A DNA stretch of 64,000 nt from Bacteroidota bacterium (GCA_023392945.1 JAEWNB010000069.1:1-64000); one strand, 5' to 3'; counted from the first letter of the stretch, positions 1-10,039 are shown. The notes: a model not told the origin generated them from the letters alone. Numbers and translations: made by a program.

Positions 1-1444
1 AAGAGCTATGAATAGGAATTGTCAGAATATCATGATCAATAAGATTTTGCCATTTTATTCTTTTCATAGCAAATTTATCCTTGTTATGGGTTTTCAAAGC
101 TCCCATTTCAGCAAGTTTTTTTGTATATACAGAGTATTTTTCAAAAGGATGTACAGTAAGATAGGCCACACAAGCAGTAATCATCAGGGGAACAAGCAGT
201 ACATATCCTGTTGTAAGTTCCGCAATCAGAAAAATGCCAGTAAGAGGAGCCTGCATTACGCCTGCCATGACACCTGCCATTCCTGCAAGTATAAAATTGA
301 TAACAGGAAGGTCCAATCCTAAATAATAATTAAGAATTTCCGCCACAAAAAAACCGGAAAAAGCTCCCACAAACAAACAGGGAGCAAACACGCCACCCAC
401 ACCACCGGACGAAGTTGTCAAAGCCATTGCAATTACTTTCACCAAAATAACCAAGGCAATAAAAACTAAAAAAACAAAATGAGAATCCGAAATAAAAGAA
501 ATCGGAGAATGTTGAAAAATGGGAAAGGCATTACCGTTAATAATGGCATTAACACTTTCATAGCCTTCACCATAAAAGACAGGAAAAACAAAAATAAGCC
601 CACCAAGAAAAAGGCCTCCAAGCAGTGCCTTAATATAGCGATTTTTAAATTTTCCCATCCACTTTTCAATAAATCTAAGCATTCGGAGAAAATAGACTGA
701 AACGAAACCGGCAAAAATGCCAAGAATTATATAAAAAGGAATATTTTGAAGTTGATAGGTGCTTGTGAAAGGAATGCTTAACATCACATTTTCTCCCAGA
801 AAAAAGATAGAAAGTAACGTTCCTGTGGCAGCAGAAATTAATAGTGGAAGAATAGCAGCAGTAGTGAGGTCAAGCATTAGTACCTCAACAGCAAAAACAA
901 TAGCTGCAATAGGAGCTTTAAATATGGCAGCCATAGCAGCGGTTGAACCACATGCCAGCAAAAGTCTGGTGTTTTTAGGCGAAAGATTAAAAAATTGGGC
1001 TAAATTCGATCCCACAGCCGCTCCTGTGAGTACAATCGGAGCTTCCAAACCTACAGAACCGCCAAAGCCAACTGTCACTGTACTGGCAATCATGGATGAA
1101 TAAATATTGTGTTTCCGAAGCTTTCCCTTACTCTTAAACATAGATTTTAAGACAATGCTCACACCATGACTAAGATCATCTTTGACCAACCTTACCACAT
1201 ACCACATGGTAAGCACAATTCCAATAAATGGAAAAGCAAGATACAAATAATTAACCTCGGCTTCCGGAAAAGCATTCCCAAGAATAGAAGTAGTAAAATG
1301 AAGCAGATTTTTAATAATGATAGCAACAGTCGCTCCAAAAATACCTGTAAAAAAACTCAGTAACAAAACAGTGTTAGGGATTCCGATTTTTTGTTTAATC
1401 GTACGTCTTAATTTTACAAATATAACTAGCAATTGCTTTAGCAC
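1..1444 (-). CDS. ClC-family chloride channel/antiporter (3' end beyond window)
   Basis: Voltage-gated chloride channel family membrane protein; the frame is open from about 1444 to the window edge, so the C-terminus is missing. Family motifs read on the minus strand are GGSVGLEAPIV (the GKEGP-type loop, with the gating glutamate), APIAAIVFAVEVL, and GGVGGVFAPCLFVGAFSG. A cytosolic tail begins after the helix ending near LTVHP. The first motif (usually GSGIP) is the variant LSHGVSIVL. The residue matching E203 of E. coli ClC, the internal proton glutamate, is valine, as in channel-type ClCs. There is no ATG near the N-terminus. I chose GTG at 1444 because it lies just downstream of a TATATTTG -7 element; TTG about 12 bases later is possible. 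Family assignment is certain, the start is not. Confidence 0.88.
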   Translation of the reverse strand, partial: MLKQLLVIFVKLRRTIKQKIGIPNTVLLLSFFTGIFGATVAIIIKNLLHFTTSILGNAFPEAEVNYLYLAFPFIGIVLTMWYVVRLVKDDLSHGVSIVLKSMFKSKGKLRKHNIYSSMIASTVTVGFGGSVGLEAPIVLTGAAVGSNLAQFFNLSPKNTRLLLACGSTAAMAAIFKAPIAAIVFAVEVLMLDLTTAAILPLLISAATGTLLSIFFLGENVMLSIPFTSTYQLQNIPFYIILGIFAGFVSVYFLRMLRFIEKWMGKFKNRYIKALLGGLFLGGLIFVFPVFYGEGYESVNAIINGNAFPIFQHSPISFISDSHFVFLVFIALVILVKVIAMALTTSSGGVGGVFAPCLFVGAFSGFFVAEILNYYLGLDLPVINFILAGMAGVMAGVMQAPLTGIFLIAELTTGYVLLVPLMITACVAYLTVHPFEKYSVYTKKLAEMGALKTHNKDKFAMKRIKWQNLIDHDILTIPIHSS

Positions 1445-1456
1445 TTTATATAATTT

Positions 1457-1464
1457 TGCGGCAA
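1457..1464 (-). promoter_or_regulatory. -7 promoter element of the ClC gene
   Basis: TATATTTG on the minus strand matches the Bacteroidota -7 consensus TAnnTTTG. It sits about 13 bases before the proposed GTG start, which would give a very short leader. Confidence 0.5.
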
Positions 1465-1494
1465 ATATAGAAAAAAAGCACAAATAAACCGATT

Positions 1495-3780
1495 TTAAAT
1501 ATCTAACTTAAAACCAACAAAATAGGTTCTGGGCAATGAAGGACCATAAATATAATCAGAATCTCGGTAGATTCCATTATCAATATCTTTTTGGAAACTG
1601 TTAAAAATATTCTTTACTCCGGCATTAAGTTGAAGAATTGAATTATCTGAAAGAGTAATATTATAAGTTACTTTAAAATTTAAATCAAAAAAATCAGGAG
1701 TTGTTTCTTCCTTATCTTCTAAAATATACCCTGCAAAATGTTGCACCAGCATACTTCCGGTATAAACACCTGACAAAGAGAAGACTGCTTTCTTCTTTAA
1801 GTAGTAGTTCAGGGTCATGAATCCATAATGATCGGGAGATTTGAACATTTTTTTCTGAGGAGATAAATTTGGATTATTTGACCAAGATTCTGCTTTAAGG
1901 TAACGACTTTGCTGAAAGGTATATCCAAGTTCCAGATTAAGGTGGAATGGAAAGGCGATCCGATAATTAAAATTAAGACCTCCGACAAAAGCTCCTGAAC
2001 TATTTCTGCGTTCCAAGACTAAAGCTCCTGATTCATTAGGGTCAATTTCTTGAAGAATAAAAACTCCATTAAGTTGCGTATAAAATCCTTCAATCAGTAA
2101 ATTTGTCTTTGTTCTTCTAAAATTTTTACTCAAGTCAACAGCTCCGGTCAAAGTATGTGAATATTCGGGTTTAAGATTATCATTTAGATTAATAATTACT
2201 TCTCGTCCACCGATAATATTTGAATGCAAATCAGTGTCATATGTTTGGGGAGCTCTGTAACCTGAAGAATAACCTAATCTTAAAATCACAGACTTTATAG
2301 GAGTAAATCTGATATTTAGTCTTGGACTAACAATTGGTTTTTTGATAAGGTTATGTTTATCAACGCGTACTGCGGCTAAAATAGTCCATTTATTATTTGT
2401 CCATTCATTTTGCAAAAAAGCTCCCAAAAGGTGCACTTCCTGATTTAAAGAAATATTTTGTCTAAGTGCAATATCTTTTAACAAATCATAATTATACTCA
2501 ACTCCTACCATAAATTGGGCCGGCATAAAAAGAAACTTTTTCATAAACAAGGTATATTGTCCTCCGTTTGAAGAAGTAATTTCTGAAGTTCTACTATAGC
2601 CATTCGGATCATGATGAACCCCTTCATAGCTGTCGCGCAATGCATAATGAGTCGAAGAAAATAGGAGAAATCGATGCTTCCCGTTTTTAGAATAGCAATC
2701 AAAAGTCAGATTTCCTTCATGCATATCCAGCTTGTATTCTCCTGCTATATTAGCAATTTCCACCGGAAGATAAAGGCTATCTCCACCTCTTCTGTATTCG
2801 TTTGTATAATGGTATTCAACTGTAAGCTTAGTAAAGCCATTAAATTTATGGTAGGCTTTCGCTCCGATATTAGCTCCTTTCAACTTTCCGATATCGCTTA
2901 TTCCGTCATTATTAGCATCATACTGGTGTCTGTATCGTATGGCTCCGAAAAAAGAAGCTCCGGTTTGAATATTGGGGGAGACAAAAGATGCATTAAAAAA
3001 AGAATTGTTATCAACTGCTTTCCCTCCTATAAGGCTGGTATTATTAGCAATAGAAATTCCATTACAAAAAGCATCCTTGGTAATAATATTTATGGTTCCT
3101 CCTATTGCATTTGAGCCAAATGCCGCAGAACCACCCCCTTTAGTAATTTCAATTCTTTTGATCATATTAGAAGGTATTTGCTCAATTCTGAACTGATTGG
3201 CAACTGTTCCCAAAATTGGACGACTGTCAATTAATATCTGGGAATAATGACCTTCAAGACCATTAATTCTAACTTGTTGCATTCCACAAGTCTGGCAATT
3301 AGTTTCTATTCTCACTCCCGACAAATAGTTAAGACTTTGAGAAAGAACACATGAATTCGTATTTTCAAGAGCTGCCTGATTGAGCACATTAACAACAACT
3401 GCAGATTTTGGGAGATCTGTCTCCAAACGGTTTGAAGAAACCACTACTTCATTAATATTCAAAGGTGAAGGTTCCATTTCAATATTCAATTCCAGAACTT
3501 TTCCCTTTTCTAAAACAACCTCTTTCTCCAAACCTGCATATCCAATGCTGGAGACCACTACTGCATATGACCCTTTTGGAATTCCCGCCAAATAATAATC
3601 TCCCAACTCATTGGTAAAAGTGGAAAAAGTAGTCCCTTTTACTGAGACTGATACAAATTTTAAAGCAGTTTTGTCTTCTTTATCTATAATTTTACCTCTG
3701 ATTCCACAGAGCTCATCTTGTGCAAAAGAAAAGACACAAATTAGCAATAGTGATAATAAGGTAATGATATATTTTTTCAT
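1495..3780 (-). CDS. TonB-dependent outer membrane receptor
   Basis: Outer membrane TonB-gated transporter of 761 residues. A signal peptide (about residues 1-20) is followed by a carboxypeptidase-regulatory-like beta domain (about 25-105), a plug domain (about 115-230, with the segment CQTCGMQQVRINGLEG and GGGSAAFGSNAIGGTINI), and a C-terminal beta-barrel. The plug cysteines in CQTC are a recurrent feature of one Bacteroidota receptor subgroup. The gene follows the small His/Cys-rich membrane protein at 3888-4280 with a 107-base gap and no terminator, so the two are probably co-transcribed. That context suggests a transition metal or metal complex as ligand, but this is inference; the receptor fold alone does not reveal the substrate. 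It has no SusD partner, which argues against glycan import. Confidence 0.93.
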   Translation of the reverse strand: MKKYIITLLSLLLICVFSFAQDELCGIRGKIIDKEDKTALKFVSVSVKGTTFSTFTNELGDYYLAGIPKGSYAVVVSSIGYAGLEKEVVLEKGKVLELNIEMEPSPLNINEVVVSSNRLETDLPKSAVVVNVLNQAALENTNSCVLSQSLNYLSGVRIETNCQTCGMQQVRINGLEGHYSQILIDSRPILGTVANQFRIEQIPSNMIKRIEITKGGGSAAFGSNAIGGTINIITKDAFCNGISIANNTSLIGGKAVDNNSFFNASFVSPNIQTGASFFGAIRYRHQYDANNDGISDIGKLKGANIGAKAYHKFNGFTKLTVEYHYTNEYRRGGDSLYLPVEIANIAGEYKLDMHEGNLTFDCYSKNGKHRFLLFSSTHYALRDSYEGVHHDPNGYSRTSEITSSNGGQYTLFMKKFLFMPAQFMVGVEYNYDLLKDIALRQNISLNQEVHLLGAFLQNEWTNNKWTILAAVRVDKHNLIKKPIVSPRLNIRFTPIKSVILRLGYSSGYRAPQTYDTDLHSNIIGGREVIINLNDNLKPEYSHTLTGAVDLSKNFRRTKTNLLIEGFYTQLNGVFILQEIDPNESGALVLERRNSSGAFVGGLNFNYRIAFPFHLNLELGYTFQQSRYLKAESWSNNPNLSPQKKMFKSPDHYGFMTLNYYLKKKAVFSLSGVYTGSMLVQHFAGYILEDKEETTPDFFDLNFKVTYNITLSDNSILQLNAGVKNIFNSFQKDIDNGIYRDSDYIYGPSLPRTYFVGFKLDI

Positions 3781-3887
3781 TTAATTTTTTTATTAATATT
3801 AATTTTAGTGATAACTAGTCATCATAATTATTATTATGAATTTTATTATCTATTATCTACTTAGATAAGAATTTTAAATATTTGAAA

Positions 3888-4280
3888 TTATAAATAATAA
3901 TTGATAGATGGGGGAGCTCTTAGAGATAAGTTTTTTAAGTAAGAAGAAACTAATAACGTTTGATTTATGTCAACAGAAACATTATTCAGAAAAAATAAAT
4001 GAGGATTTAAATCATAAAAGTCAATACTAAACTCATCAGAAAAGAATATGGAGGGATCATTTTCAAAATTACAACAACAATGAGAGTCGTGATGTTTTTC
4101 GGAAAAGGGGGCATGATGATCATGATGAGCAAAACAAGGGTAGGAATGAGCCACAATAATCCCATCAACAATATGAATATGATAAAAATAGGAGATCCCG
4201 CCCAGATAAAAAGAGATTAGGACAACAAGAAAGAGAGAACCCAATTTCTTACATGATGTTATCCTAAATATTTTAAACAT
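3888..4280 (-). CDS. small His/Cys-rich membrane protein, probable metal handling
   Basis: A 130-residue protein not assignable to a named family with certainty. One hydrophobic segment (about residues 14-32) is followed by a stretch with ten histidines and four cysteines between residues 34 and 70 (HIH at 34-36, HHDHH at 52-56, HHDSHCCC at 63-70). Such clusters bind zinc, copper or nickel. The C-terminal 60 residues have no recognisable motif. It starts right after a TATATTTG promoter and precedes the TonB receptor gene, so it is probably the first gene of a two-gene unit. A role as metal chaperone, metal sensor or periplasmic metal-binding partner of the receptor is inferred from composition and position only. 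Confidence 0.75.
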   Translation of the reverse strand: MFKIFRITSCKKLGSLFLVVLISFYLGGISYFYHIHIVDGIIVAHSYPCFAHHDHHAPFSEKHHDSHCCCNFENDPSIFFSDEFSIDFYDLNPHLFFLNNVSVDINQTLLVSSYLKNLSLRAPPSINYYL

Positions 4281-4292
4281 TTGCAGTTAATA

Positions 4293-4308
4293 ATTTGCTG
4301 CAAATATA
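4293..4308 (-). promoter_or_regulatory. promoter -7 element overlapping a 13-base dyad
   Basis: Minus strand TATATTTG (4301-4308) matches TAnnTTTG just upstream of the His-rich gene. It overlaps a perfect inverted repeat ATTTGC-T-GCAAAT at 4293-4305. The dyad could be a repressor operator, but part of it is the promoter consensus itself, so chance is not excluded. Confidence 0.5.
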
Positions 4309-4349
4309 AAAAAAATAGAATAAATGAGAAATGATGTTATTGAGCTAAA

Positions 4350-4382
4350 AAAAAAGCTGCCAAATAGTAGGGCAGCTTATAA
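4350..4382 (-). terminator. intrinsic terminator of pnp
   Basis: Stem AAGCTGCC (4354-4361) pairs with GGCAGCTT (4371-4378) over an 8-9 base loop. On the minus strand it is followed by a run of T. It lies just after the pnp stop codon. Confidence 0.85.
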
Positions 4383-4395
4383 TTAAATAATCAGA

Positions 4396-6624
4396 TTAAT
4401 CTCTTCTCGGAGGTCTGTTATTATTATGAGGTCTATCATTACGAGGCTTATCTTGAGAAGGTCTCGGGCGGGCAGGTCTGTCTTCTTCCTTATAACCTTC
4501 CGGTTTCGGAAGGAGCACCTTGTGAGAAAGTTTCAATTTCCCTGTTTTTTCATCCACAGCGATTAATTTAACCTTAATTTCATCCCCTACTTTAAGAACA
4601 TCTTCTACATTTTCCAATCTACGATATTCTATTTCAGAAATATGAAGCAATCCATCGTGACCGGGAATAATTTCGACAAAAGCGCCGAAAGGCATAATAT
4701 TTTTCACTACCCCATCATAAATTTCTCCAATTTCCGGGACAGCAGTAATAGTCTTAATGCGTTTGATAGCTCTATTAATATCATCCACATTTGCAGCAGC
4801 AATGTCAATAATCCCATACTCACCCACCTCTTCAATATTGATAACTGTATTTGTTTCACGTTGCATTTCCTGAATAATTTTTCCTCCGGGTCCAATAACG
4901 GCACCAATTTGTTCGCGGGCAATTTGCAGTTGAACAATACGGGGAACAAAGGGCTTATAATCTTCCCGGGGAGCAGGCATCGCTTCATTAATTTTATCAA
5001 GAATAAATAGTCTTCCTATTCTCGCTTGTTCCAAAGCTTCAGCCATTATTTTAGAAGAAAGACCATTAATTTTGATATCCATTTGACAGGCGGTAATTCC
5101 ATTTTTGGTTCCGCATACTTTAAAATCCATATCCCCCAGGTGGTCTTCATCTCCCAAAATATCTGAAAGAATGGCATATTTACCGGTTTTACTATTGGTA
5201 ATTAAACCCATAGCTATTCCTGAAACAGGATTTTTAATTTTAACTCCACAGTCCAACAATGCCAACGTTCCAGCACAAACCGTAGCCATAGACGAGCTTC
5301 CGTTAGACTCCAGAATATCAGACACAATTCTCACGGTATAAGGAAATGCAGCATCTTCGAACGGGATTACTCGTTTAAGTGCTCTGTGAGCCAAATTCCC
5401 GTGACCAATTTCACGTCTTCCGGCACTCATAATTCTTTTAACTTCTCCAACTGAAAAAGGCGGAAAGTTATAATGTAACATAAACCGACTTGTTCCGTCA
5501 ATTACAGCACCGTCTATATTTTGTTCATCCAACTTGGTTCCAAGAGTACAAGTTGACAAAGACTGAGTTTCTCCTCTGGTAAAGATAGCAGAGCCATGAG
5601 CGGACGGCAAATAATCGGTTTCAATCCAAATTGGTCGAATTTGATCCAGTTGACGTCCATCCAAACGAATTCTTTCATCAAGAATCATAGCACGCATTGC
5701 ATCATATTGAACATCATGATAATATCGATTTATCATAGGAGTTTTAGCATCTCTTTCTTCTTCAGGAATAGTTTCTATAAATTCAGCTAAAATTGCATCG
5801 AATAAATCATTCCTTTCATGTTTGCCAACAAAAGATTTTGCAATTTCATAAACTTTGTCGTAAAGCGTTTTATGCACCAATGTGCGTAAATCTTCATCAT
5901 TATTTTCGTGGCAATATTCTCTTTTAGGGCTTGCTTTTTCGACCATGGCAGCCAATTCAAGTTGAGCCTGACATTGAATCTTAATAGCTTCGTGAGCAAA
6001 GTTAAGAGCGTCCACCATGTCACTTTCTGAAATTTCTTTCATTTCACCTTCGACCATCATGATATTATCCATGGAAGCGGCAACAATCATATCAATATCA
6101 GAATTCTCCATCTGTTCAATAGTGGGATTAATGACAAAAGAGCCATCGATTCTGCCAACTCTAACTTCAGAGATTGGTCCGTTAAAAGGGATATTAGAAA
6201 CCGCGAGAGCAGAAGAGGCAGCCAAGCAAGCCAGCGCATCCGGTAAATTATTTTTATCTCCGGAAATCAGAGTAACAATAACTTGGGTCTCTGCGTGGAA
6301 ATTATCCGGGAAAAGAGGTCTAAGTGCTCTGTCAACCAAACGGGCAATCAAAATTTCATATTCTGAAGGGCGGGCTTCACGTTTAAAAAAACCACCGGGA
6401 AAACGCCCAACAGCTGCATATTTTTCTTGATATTCAACCTGAAGCGGCATAAAGTCAACATTTTCAGCTGCATCTTTTTTGGCACAAACAGTTGCTAAGA
6501 GCATCGTGTTTTCCATTCTTACCACTGCCGATCCATCGGCTTGTTTAGCCAATTTTCCTGTTTCGATGGTAACCTGTCTGCCGTCACCAAGTTCAAAAGT
6601 TTTGTTTATTCCTAACATAATCAT
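4396..6624 (-). CDS. pnp: polyribonucleotide nucleotidyltransferase (PNPase)
   Basis: 3'-to-5' phosphorolytic exoribonuclease that degrades mRNA to nucleoside diphosphates. The 742-residue length is typical. There are two RNase PH-like domains (about residues 10-145 and 320-460; the second holds [11 protein letters not shown] and [15 protein letters not shown]), the helical linker, a KH domain (about 560-620, with [15 protein letters not shown]), and an S1 RNA-binding domain (about 630-700, [17 protein letters not shown]). The C-terminus is a basic, Pro/Asn/Arg-rich tail, as in other Bacteroidota PNPases. Met1 and Met3 are both possible starts. It lies downstream of rpsO, the classical bacterial order, with a hairpin terminator between the two genes. 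Confidence 0.98.
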   Translation of the reverse strand: MIMLGINKTFELGDGRQVTIETGKLAKQADGSAVVRMENTMLLATVCAKKDAAENVDFMPLQVEYQEKYAAVGRFPGGFFKREARPSEYEILIARLVDRALRPLFPDNFHAETQVIVTLISGDKNNLPDALACLAASSALAVSNIPFNGPISEVRVGRIDGSFVINPTIEQMENSDIDMIVAASMDNIMMVEGEMKEISESDMVDALNFAHEAIKIQCQAQLELAAMVEKASPKREYCHENNDEDLRTLVHKTLYDKVYEIAKSFVGKHERNDLFDAILAEFIETIPEEERDAKTPMINRYYHDVQYDAMRAMILDERIRLDGRQLDQIRPIWIETDYLPSAHGSAIFTRGETQSLSTCTLGTKLDEQNIDGAVIDGTSRFMLHYNFPPFSVGEVKRIMSAGRREIGHGNLAHRALKRVIPFEDAAFPYTVRIVSDILESNGSSSMATVCAGTLALLDCGVKIKNPVSGIAMGLITNSKTGKYAILSDILGDEDHLGDMDFKVCGTKNGITACQMDIKINGLSSKIMAEALEQARIGRLFILDKINEAMPAPREDYKPFVPRIVQLQIAREQIGAVIGPGGKIIQEMQRETNTVINIEEVGEYGIIDIAAANVDDINRAIKRIKTITAVPEIGEIYDGVVKNIMPFGAFVEIIPGHDGLLHISEIEYRRLENVEDVLKVGDEIKVKLIAVDEKTGKLKLSHKVLLPKPEGYKEEDRPARPRPSQDKPRNDRPHNNNRPPRRD

Positions 6625-6688
6625 TCTTTGTTATTTTTTTGAATTTCTGAAAGAGAGAGAATATAGACTTTCACTTCCTTAAAAATAG

Positions 6689-6722
6689 AAAAAAAAGGCA
6701 ATTTGAAAAATTACCTTTTTTT
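6689..6722 (-). terminator. terminator/processing hairpin between rpsO and pnp
   Basis: On the minus strand an A-rich stem ending in GGTAATTT pairs with AAATTGCC followed by eight T. The stem is symmetric, so it could act on both strands. It separates rpsO from pnp and would limit read-through, unless pnp has its own promoter in 6625-6688, where I see no clear -7 element. Confidence 0.75.
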
Positions 6723-6742
6723 GAGAGCTGGCGAACTTACCG

Positions 6743-7012
6743 TTATTTTCTAAGACCTAAAGTCTTAACGATATTTCTGTATCTTTCTATATCCTGTATT
6801 TTCAAAAAGTCTAATAATTTTCTTCTTTTTCCAACTAAAGCAATCAGAGAACGTTTGGTTGTGAGGTCTTTTTTATTGGATTTCAGATGTTCAGTAAGAT
6901 GTTTAATTCTGTGGGTAAAAAGCGCCACCTGGCTTTCTGGTGATCCTGTATCAAACTCAGATTTGCCAAATTCCTTAAAAATGTTTTGTTTAACTTCGGG
7001 TGTTAAATACAT
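6743..7012 (-). CDS. rpsO: 30S ribosomal protein S15
   Basis: Primary 16S rRNA-binding protein of the small-subunit platform. It is 89 residues, the standard length, with the conserved TGSPESQVALFTHRIKHLTEHLK and a C-terminal KRRKLLDFLK segment. The start ATG is 40 bases after a TATTTTTG promoter element. The next gene on the strand is pnp, as in many bacteria. Confidence 0.98.
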   Translation of the reverse strand: MYLTPEVKQNIFKEFGKSEFDTGSPESQVALFTHRIKHLTEHLKSNKKDLTTKRSLIALVGKRRKLLDFLKIQDIERYRNIVKTLGLRK

Positions 7013-7059
7013 AATAATCTACTCTTTTTTAATATTTTTCGTTTTATTTTTTTGGATTG

Positions 7060-7067
7060 CAAAAATA
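7060..7067 (-). promoter_or_regulatory. -7 element of the rpsO promoter
   Basis: Minus strand TATTTTTG matches TAnnTTTG and is followed by C. Transcription would start near 7053 and leave a leader of about 40 bases. Confidence 0.55.
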
Positions 7068-7171
7068 CGAAAATTTTCTTATCTTTTTTCTATTCAGTAT
7101 TTTTATTGAAAATTTTTCTATAATAATCTAACTTCTAAAGAAAAATAAGCATAATTTGTTTACTCTGAAGT

Positions 7172-7204
7172 AAAAAAAGGCTGCCGGTTTTCGGCAGCCT
7201 TTCA
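7172..7204 (-). terminator. intrinsic terminator of the M16 peptidase gene
   Basis: Minus strand AGGCTGCCG pairs with CGGCAGCCT over a short loop and is followed by seven T. It lies 16 bases beyond the stop codon of the gene at 7220-10039. Confidence 0.9.
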
Positions 7205-7219
7205 TACTAATGGTAAAAA

Positions 7220-10039
7220 TTATTTCTTCATTGCTTCAGGATACAATGTTAATCTTACAAATTGGTCAGGAGTAAAATAGGCATTCATAAATTTAACAAT
7301 ATCCTCATTGGTCACGGCATTGACACGTTTTTCATAGGAATTAATTGCATTAACATCATCACCGTAATAATAATTTCCAATAATATAACTGTTCCAGAAT
7401 TTATTAGTTTTAACATCAGTTTGATTAGTAGTTATAAGTTGTTTTTTAACTTTATCAAGAGTTTCTGGTTTCGGACCGGTTTTTTGAAAGCCTTTTAGAA
7501 TATCGGTAACAGCATTGGCCAAATTGTCTGTATTATCCGGAGCACAGCTAAACATAACCAAAGTAGTATAGGTAGATCTTGGATATTTTTCACTTACCAT
7601 TTGGAGCATCGGGGAATAAACACCACTCATTTTTTCACGAATAGTTTCAATTAATTCTATTTGCAAAGCTTCCTCTATTTGATCAACAATCATATTATTT
7701 TCCAATGTCCATGGATATTCTTTATTGAAACCCAACCCCACCCAACTTTGTTCTGCTGCACCAAAATAGAGTGAATTATTTATCAAAGAAGCGGGAAATT
7801 CTTTTAAAATATCTCCTTTAAAATTCTCTCTTTCAATAGAAGTTGGAAGAGAAGCAATATAGGTTTCGATAAGATAATTCAAAGTATCTTCAGAAAAATT
7901 ACCCACAAAGCTGAAAAGAAAATCGGCAGGATTTGCAAAACGCTGTTTATAAATTTGAAAAGCTTTATCATAATTGGCAGAAGATACGAAATCTTCAGTA
8001 TAGTTTAAAAGATTAGCCTGATAAGGATCGTTCTGGGAAAGGAGCCCGAGAAATTCTCCAAAAAATTTATACATAGGGTTTACCTTCAGCATCTTAACTT
8101 GTTCAATATTTTCATCAATAACAATTTTATAGACACTGGTATCATATCTTGGATTTGTAAAAAAAGCATTCAGATATTGAAAGAAAAGATCGAGGTCTTT
8201 GGGAGTAGAAGATCCAGAAAGGCCTTCCTCAATAGTACTAATATAAGGTGTCAGTCCAAGTTTTTTCCCTTTTAATTTTTTTTCCAGAGAAGAATAGTTT
8301 AATTCTCCTATTCCGGCACGGTCAACCATCTGTGATGCAAAATTGACTGAAGCCAAATCCGAAACTTCATAAAGGCTCATTCCACCCTTGCTTTGAGCTG
8401 AAAACAATATTTCATCATTTTTAAAATCTGTTTTCTTTACATAAACCTTAATTCCATTTGACAAAGTAAGTTCTTTTGTCCCAATTTCAGGGATTTCTTT
8501 TACATCGACAATTTTGCCCGGGGTCAAATTATTTTTTTCAACAATATTTTGTTCTTTATAAGTATCTACATAAGGAGTAACATCTTGTAAAGAAGGATCT
8601 TTGATAATAGACAAAACCTCTGCTTCTGTTGGCACAACAACGCCTTCTTTTTCAGGAGCAAGAACTACGGCAACAAAGTTATCCTGAGTTATCCAATTTT
8701 TTGCCAAATCATTAACCTCACCCAAAGTAATTTGTTCCAGATATTTATTTGCAAAACCCAATTCTCTTTTAGCTCCGGGAATTGGATCTTGGTGAAGGAA
8801 ATTGGCAACATATTCAGCAGCAAAATCTTCAGATTCAGTTTTGTCAATTTCTTTCACAGCAATGTCATATTGATTCAGCAACTCTTCTTTTGCTCTTTTC
8901 AACTCGCTTTCTAAAAATCCAAATTTAAGTACGCGATAATTTTCTCTCATTAGGGTTCTGATGGCATCAGCAATTTTATTCTCTTTTGAAGAAGCCTGAG
9001 ACATATAACAATCAACAGATCCTATTAATTCACTATATCCGCAATAAGCTCCCACAAAAGGAGCTTTACTATCTTGAAGGATTTCACTTAATCTTGAGTC
9101 AATCATTAAATTAAATAATCTGTGTGCCATGTGAGTTTTGAAATCTCCGATAGTTTTCATTCTAAAGTGAGGGAATTTTCTTACTAACATAACCTGACTT
9201 CCCATAGCTTCCTTATCAGTACACACAGCAACAAGAGGTTCTTTGTTCCCTTCAATTGGGAATTCTATTTTTTCACGACCATTTTTAACCGATTTTATTT
9301 TACCGAATGTATTGATGATTTGTTGTTCCATTGCAGCAGGATCAAGATCTCCAACAACAACTATTGCCTGTAAATCAGTCCTGTACCAATCTTTATAAAA
9401 ATCTTTAATGGTTTGGTATTTAAAATTTTGAAGAATTTCCAGTTTTCCTATTGGCAAACGGTTTGCATATCTGGAATTAGTAAATAAAACAGGAAACCAT
9501 TTTTTCTGCATTCGGTCGCTGGCACCAAGTCCCATACGATATTCTTCAACAATAATTCCTCTTTCTTTATCAATTTCCTCATTATCATATAGTAAACCAT
9601 TAGCCCAACCATAAAGAATATTCAAACCCATTTGCACATATTTAGGGTCTTCGGCTGGCATTTTAATCATATATACAGTTTCATCAAATGAAGTATAAGC
9701 ATTTAAATCAACTCCGAAAGCAACCCCTATTTTCTGTAATTCGCTAACCAATTCATTACCCGGAAATCCTTTAATTCCATTAAATGCCATGTGTTCAGTA
9801 AAATGAGCCAACCCCTGTTGATCATCATTTTCCTGATTGGAGCCGGCATTGACTGCTAAGCGAAATTCAATCCTTTTTTCCGGTTTTTTATTTGCCCGGA
9901 TGTAATAAGTGATTCCGTTTTCAAGTTTCCCAATTTTCACATTGGGATCCTTATTTATCGGAGAATCTAAAGTTTGGGCACTTAATACCATAAAAGAAGT
10001 AATTAAAATGACCCATAATAAAGAAATTAATTTTTTCAT
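7220..10039 (-). CDS. M16-family (insulinase/pitrilysin) zinc metallopeptidase, secreted
   Basis: Large inverzincin peptidase of 939 residues that cleaves peptides inside a closed two-half chamber. The signal peptide covers about residues 1-21. The active half holds the inverted zinc motif HFTEH (79-83); the distal zinc glutamate is expected in the segment KERGIIVEEYRMG. The C-terminal half, from about residue 500, is the inactive M16 repeat without HxxEH. The length fits the two-halves-in-one-chain pitrilysin-like group of Bacteroidota. It is a single-gene unit with its own -7 element upstream and a strong terminator. The probable location is the periplasm or outer membrane. The substrate is unknown. 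Confidence 0.94.
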   Translation of the reverse strand: MKKLISLLWVILITSFMVLSAQTLDSPINKDPNVKIGKLENGITYYIRANKKPEKRIEFRLAVNAGSNQENDDQQGLAHFTEHMAFNGIKGFPGNELVSELQKIGVAFGVDLNAYTSFDETVYMIKMPAEDPKYVQMGLNILYGWANGLLYDNEEIDKERGIIVEEYRMGLGASDRMQKKWFPVLFTNSRYANRLPIGKLEILQNFKYQTIKDFYKDWYRTDLQAIVVVGDLDPAAMEQQIINTFGKIKSVKNGREKIEFPIEGNKEPLVAVCTDKEAMGSQVMLVRKFPHFRMKTIGDFKTHMAHRLFNLMIDSRLSEILQDSKAPFVGAYCGYSELIGSVDCYMSQASSKENKIADAIRTLMRENYRVLKFGFLESELKRAKEELLNQYDIAVKEIDKTESEDFAAEYVANFLHQDPIPGAKRELGFANKYLEQITLGEVNDLAKNWITQDNFVAVVLAPEKEGVVVPTEAEVLSIIKDPSLQDVTPYVDTYKEQNIVEKNNLTPGKIVDVKEIPEIGTKELTLSNGIKVYVKKTDFKNDEILFSAQSKGGMSLYEVSDLASVNFASQMVDRAGIGELNYSSLEKKLKGKKLGLTPYISTIEEGLSGSSTPKDLDLFFQYLNAFFTNPRYDTSVYKIVIDENIEQVKMLKVNPMYKFFGEFLGLLSQNDPYQANLLNYTEDFVSSANYDKAFQIYKQRFANPADFLFSFVGNFSEDTLNYLIETYIASLPTSIERENFKGDILKEFPASLINNSLYFGAAEQSWVGLGFNKEYPWTLENNMIVDQIEEALQIELIETIREKMSGVYSPMLQMVSEKYPRSTYTTLVMFSCAPDNTDNLANAVTDILKGFQKTGPKPETLDKVKKQLITTNQTDVKTNKFWNSYIIGNYYYGDDVNAINSYEKRVNAVTNEDIVKFMNAYFTPDQFVRLTLYPEAMKK

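Noticed and set aside
8..322. Open frame on the plus strand at the left edge
   Set aside because: It lies antisense to the ClC gene, whose frame shows unmistakable family motifs.
466..723. Minus-strand hydrophobic frame of 85 residues
   Set aside because: It is a shifted frame of the ClC gene; the hydrophobic bias is inherited from the membrane segments.
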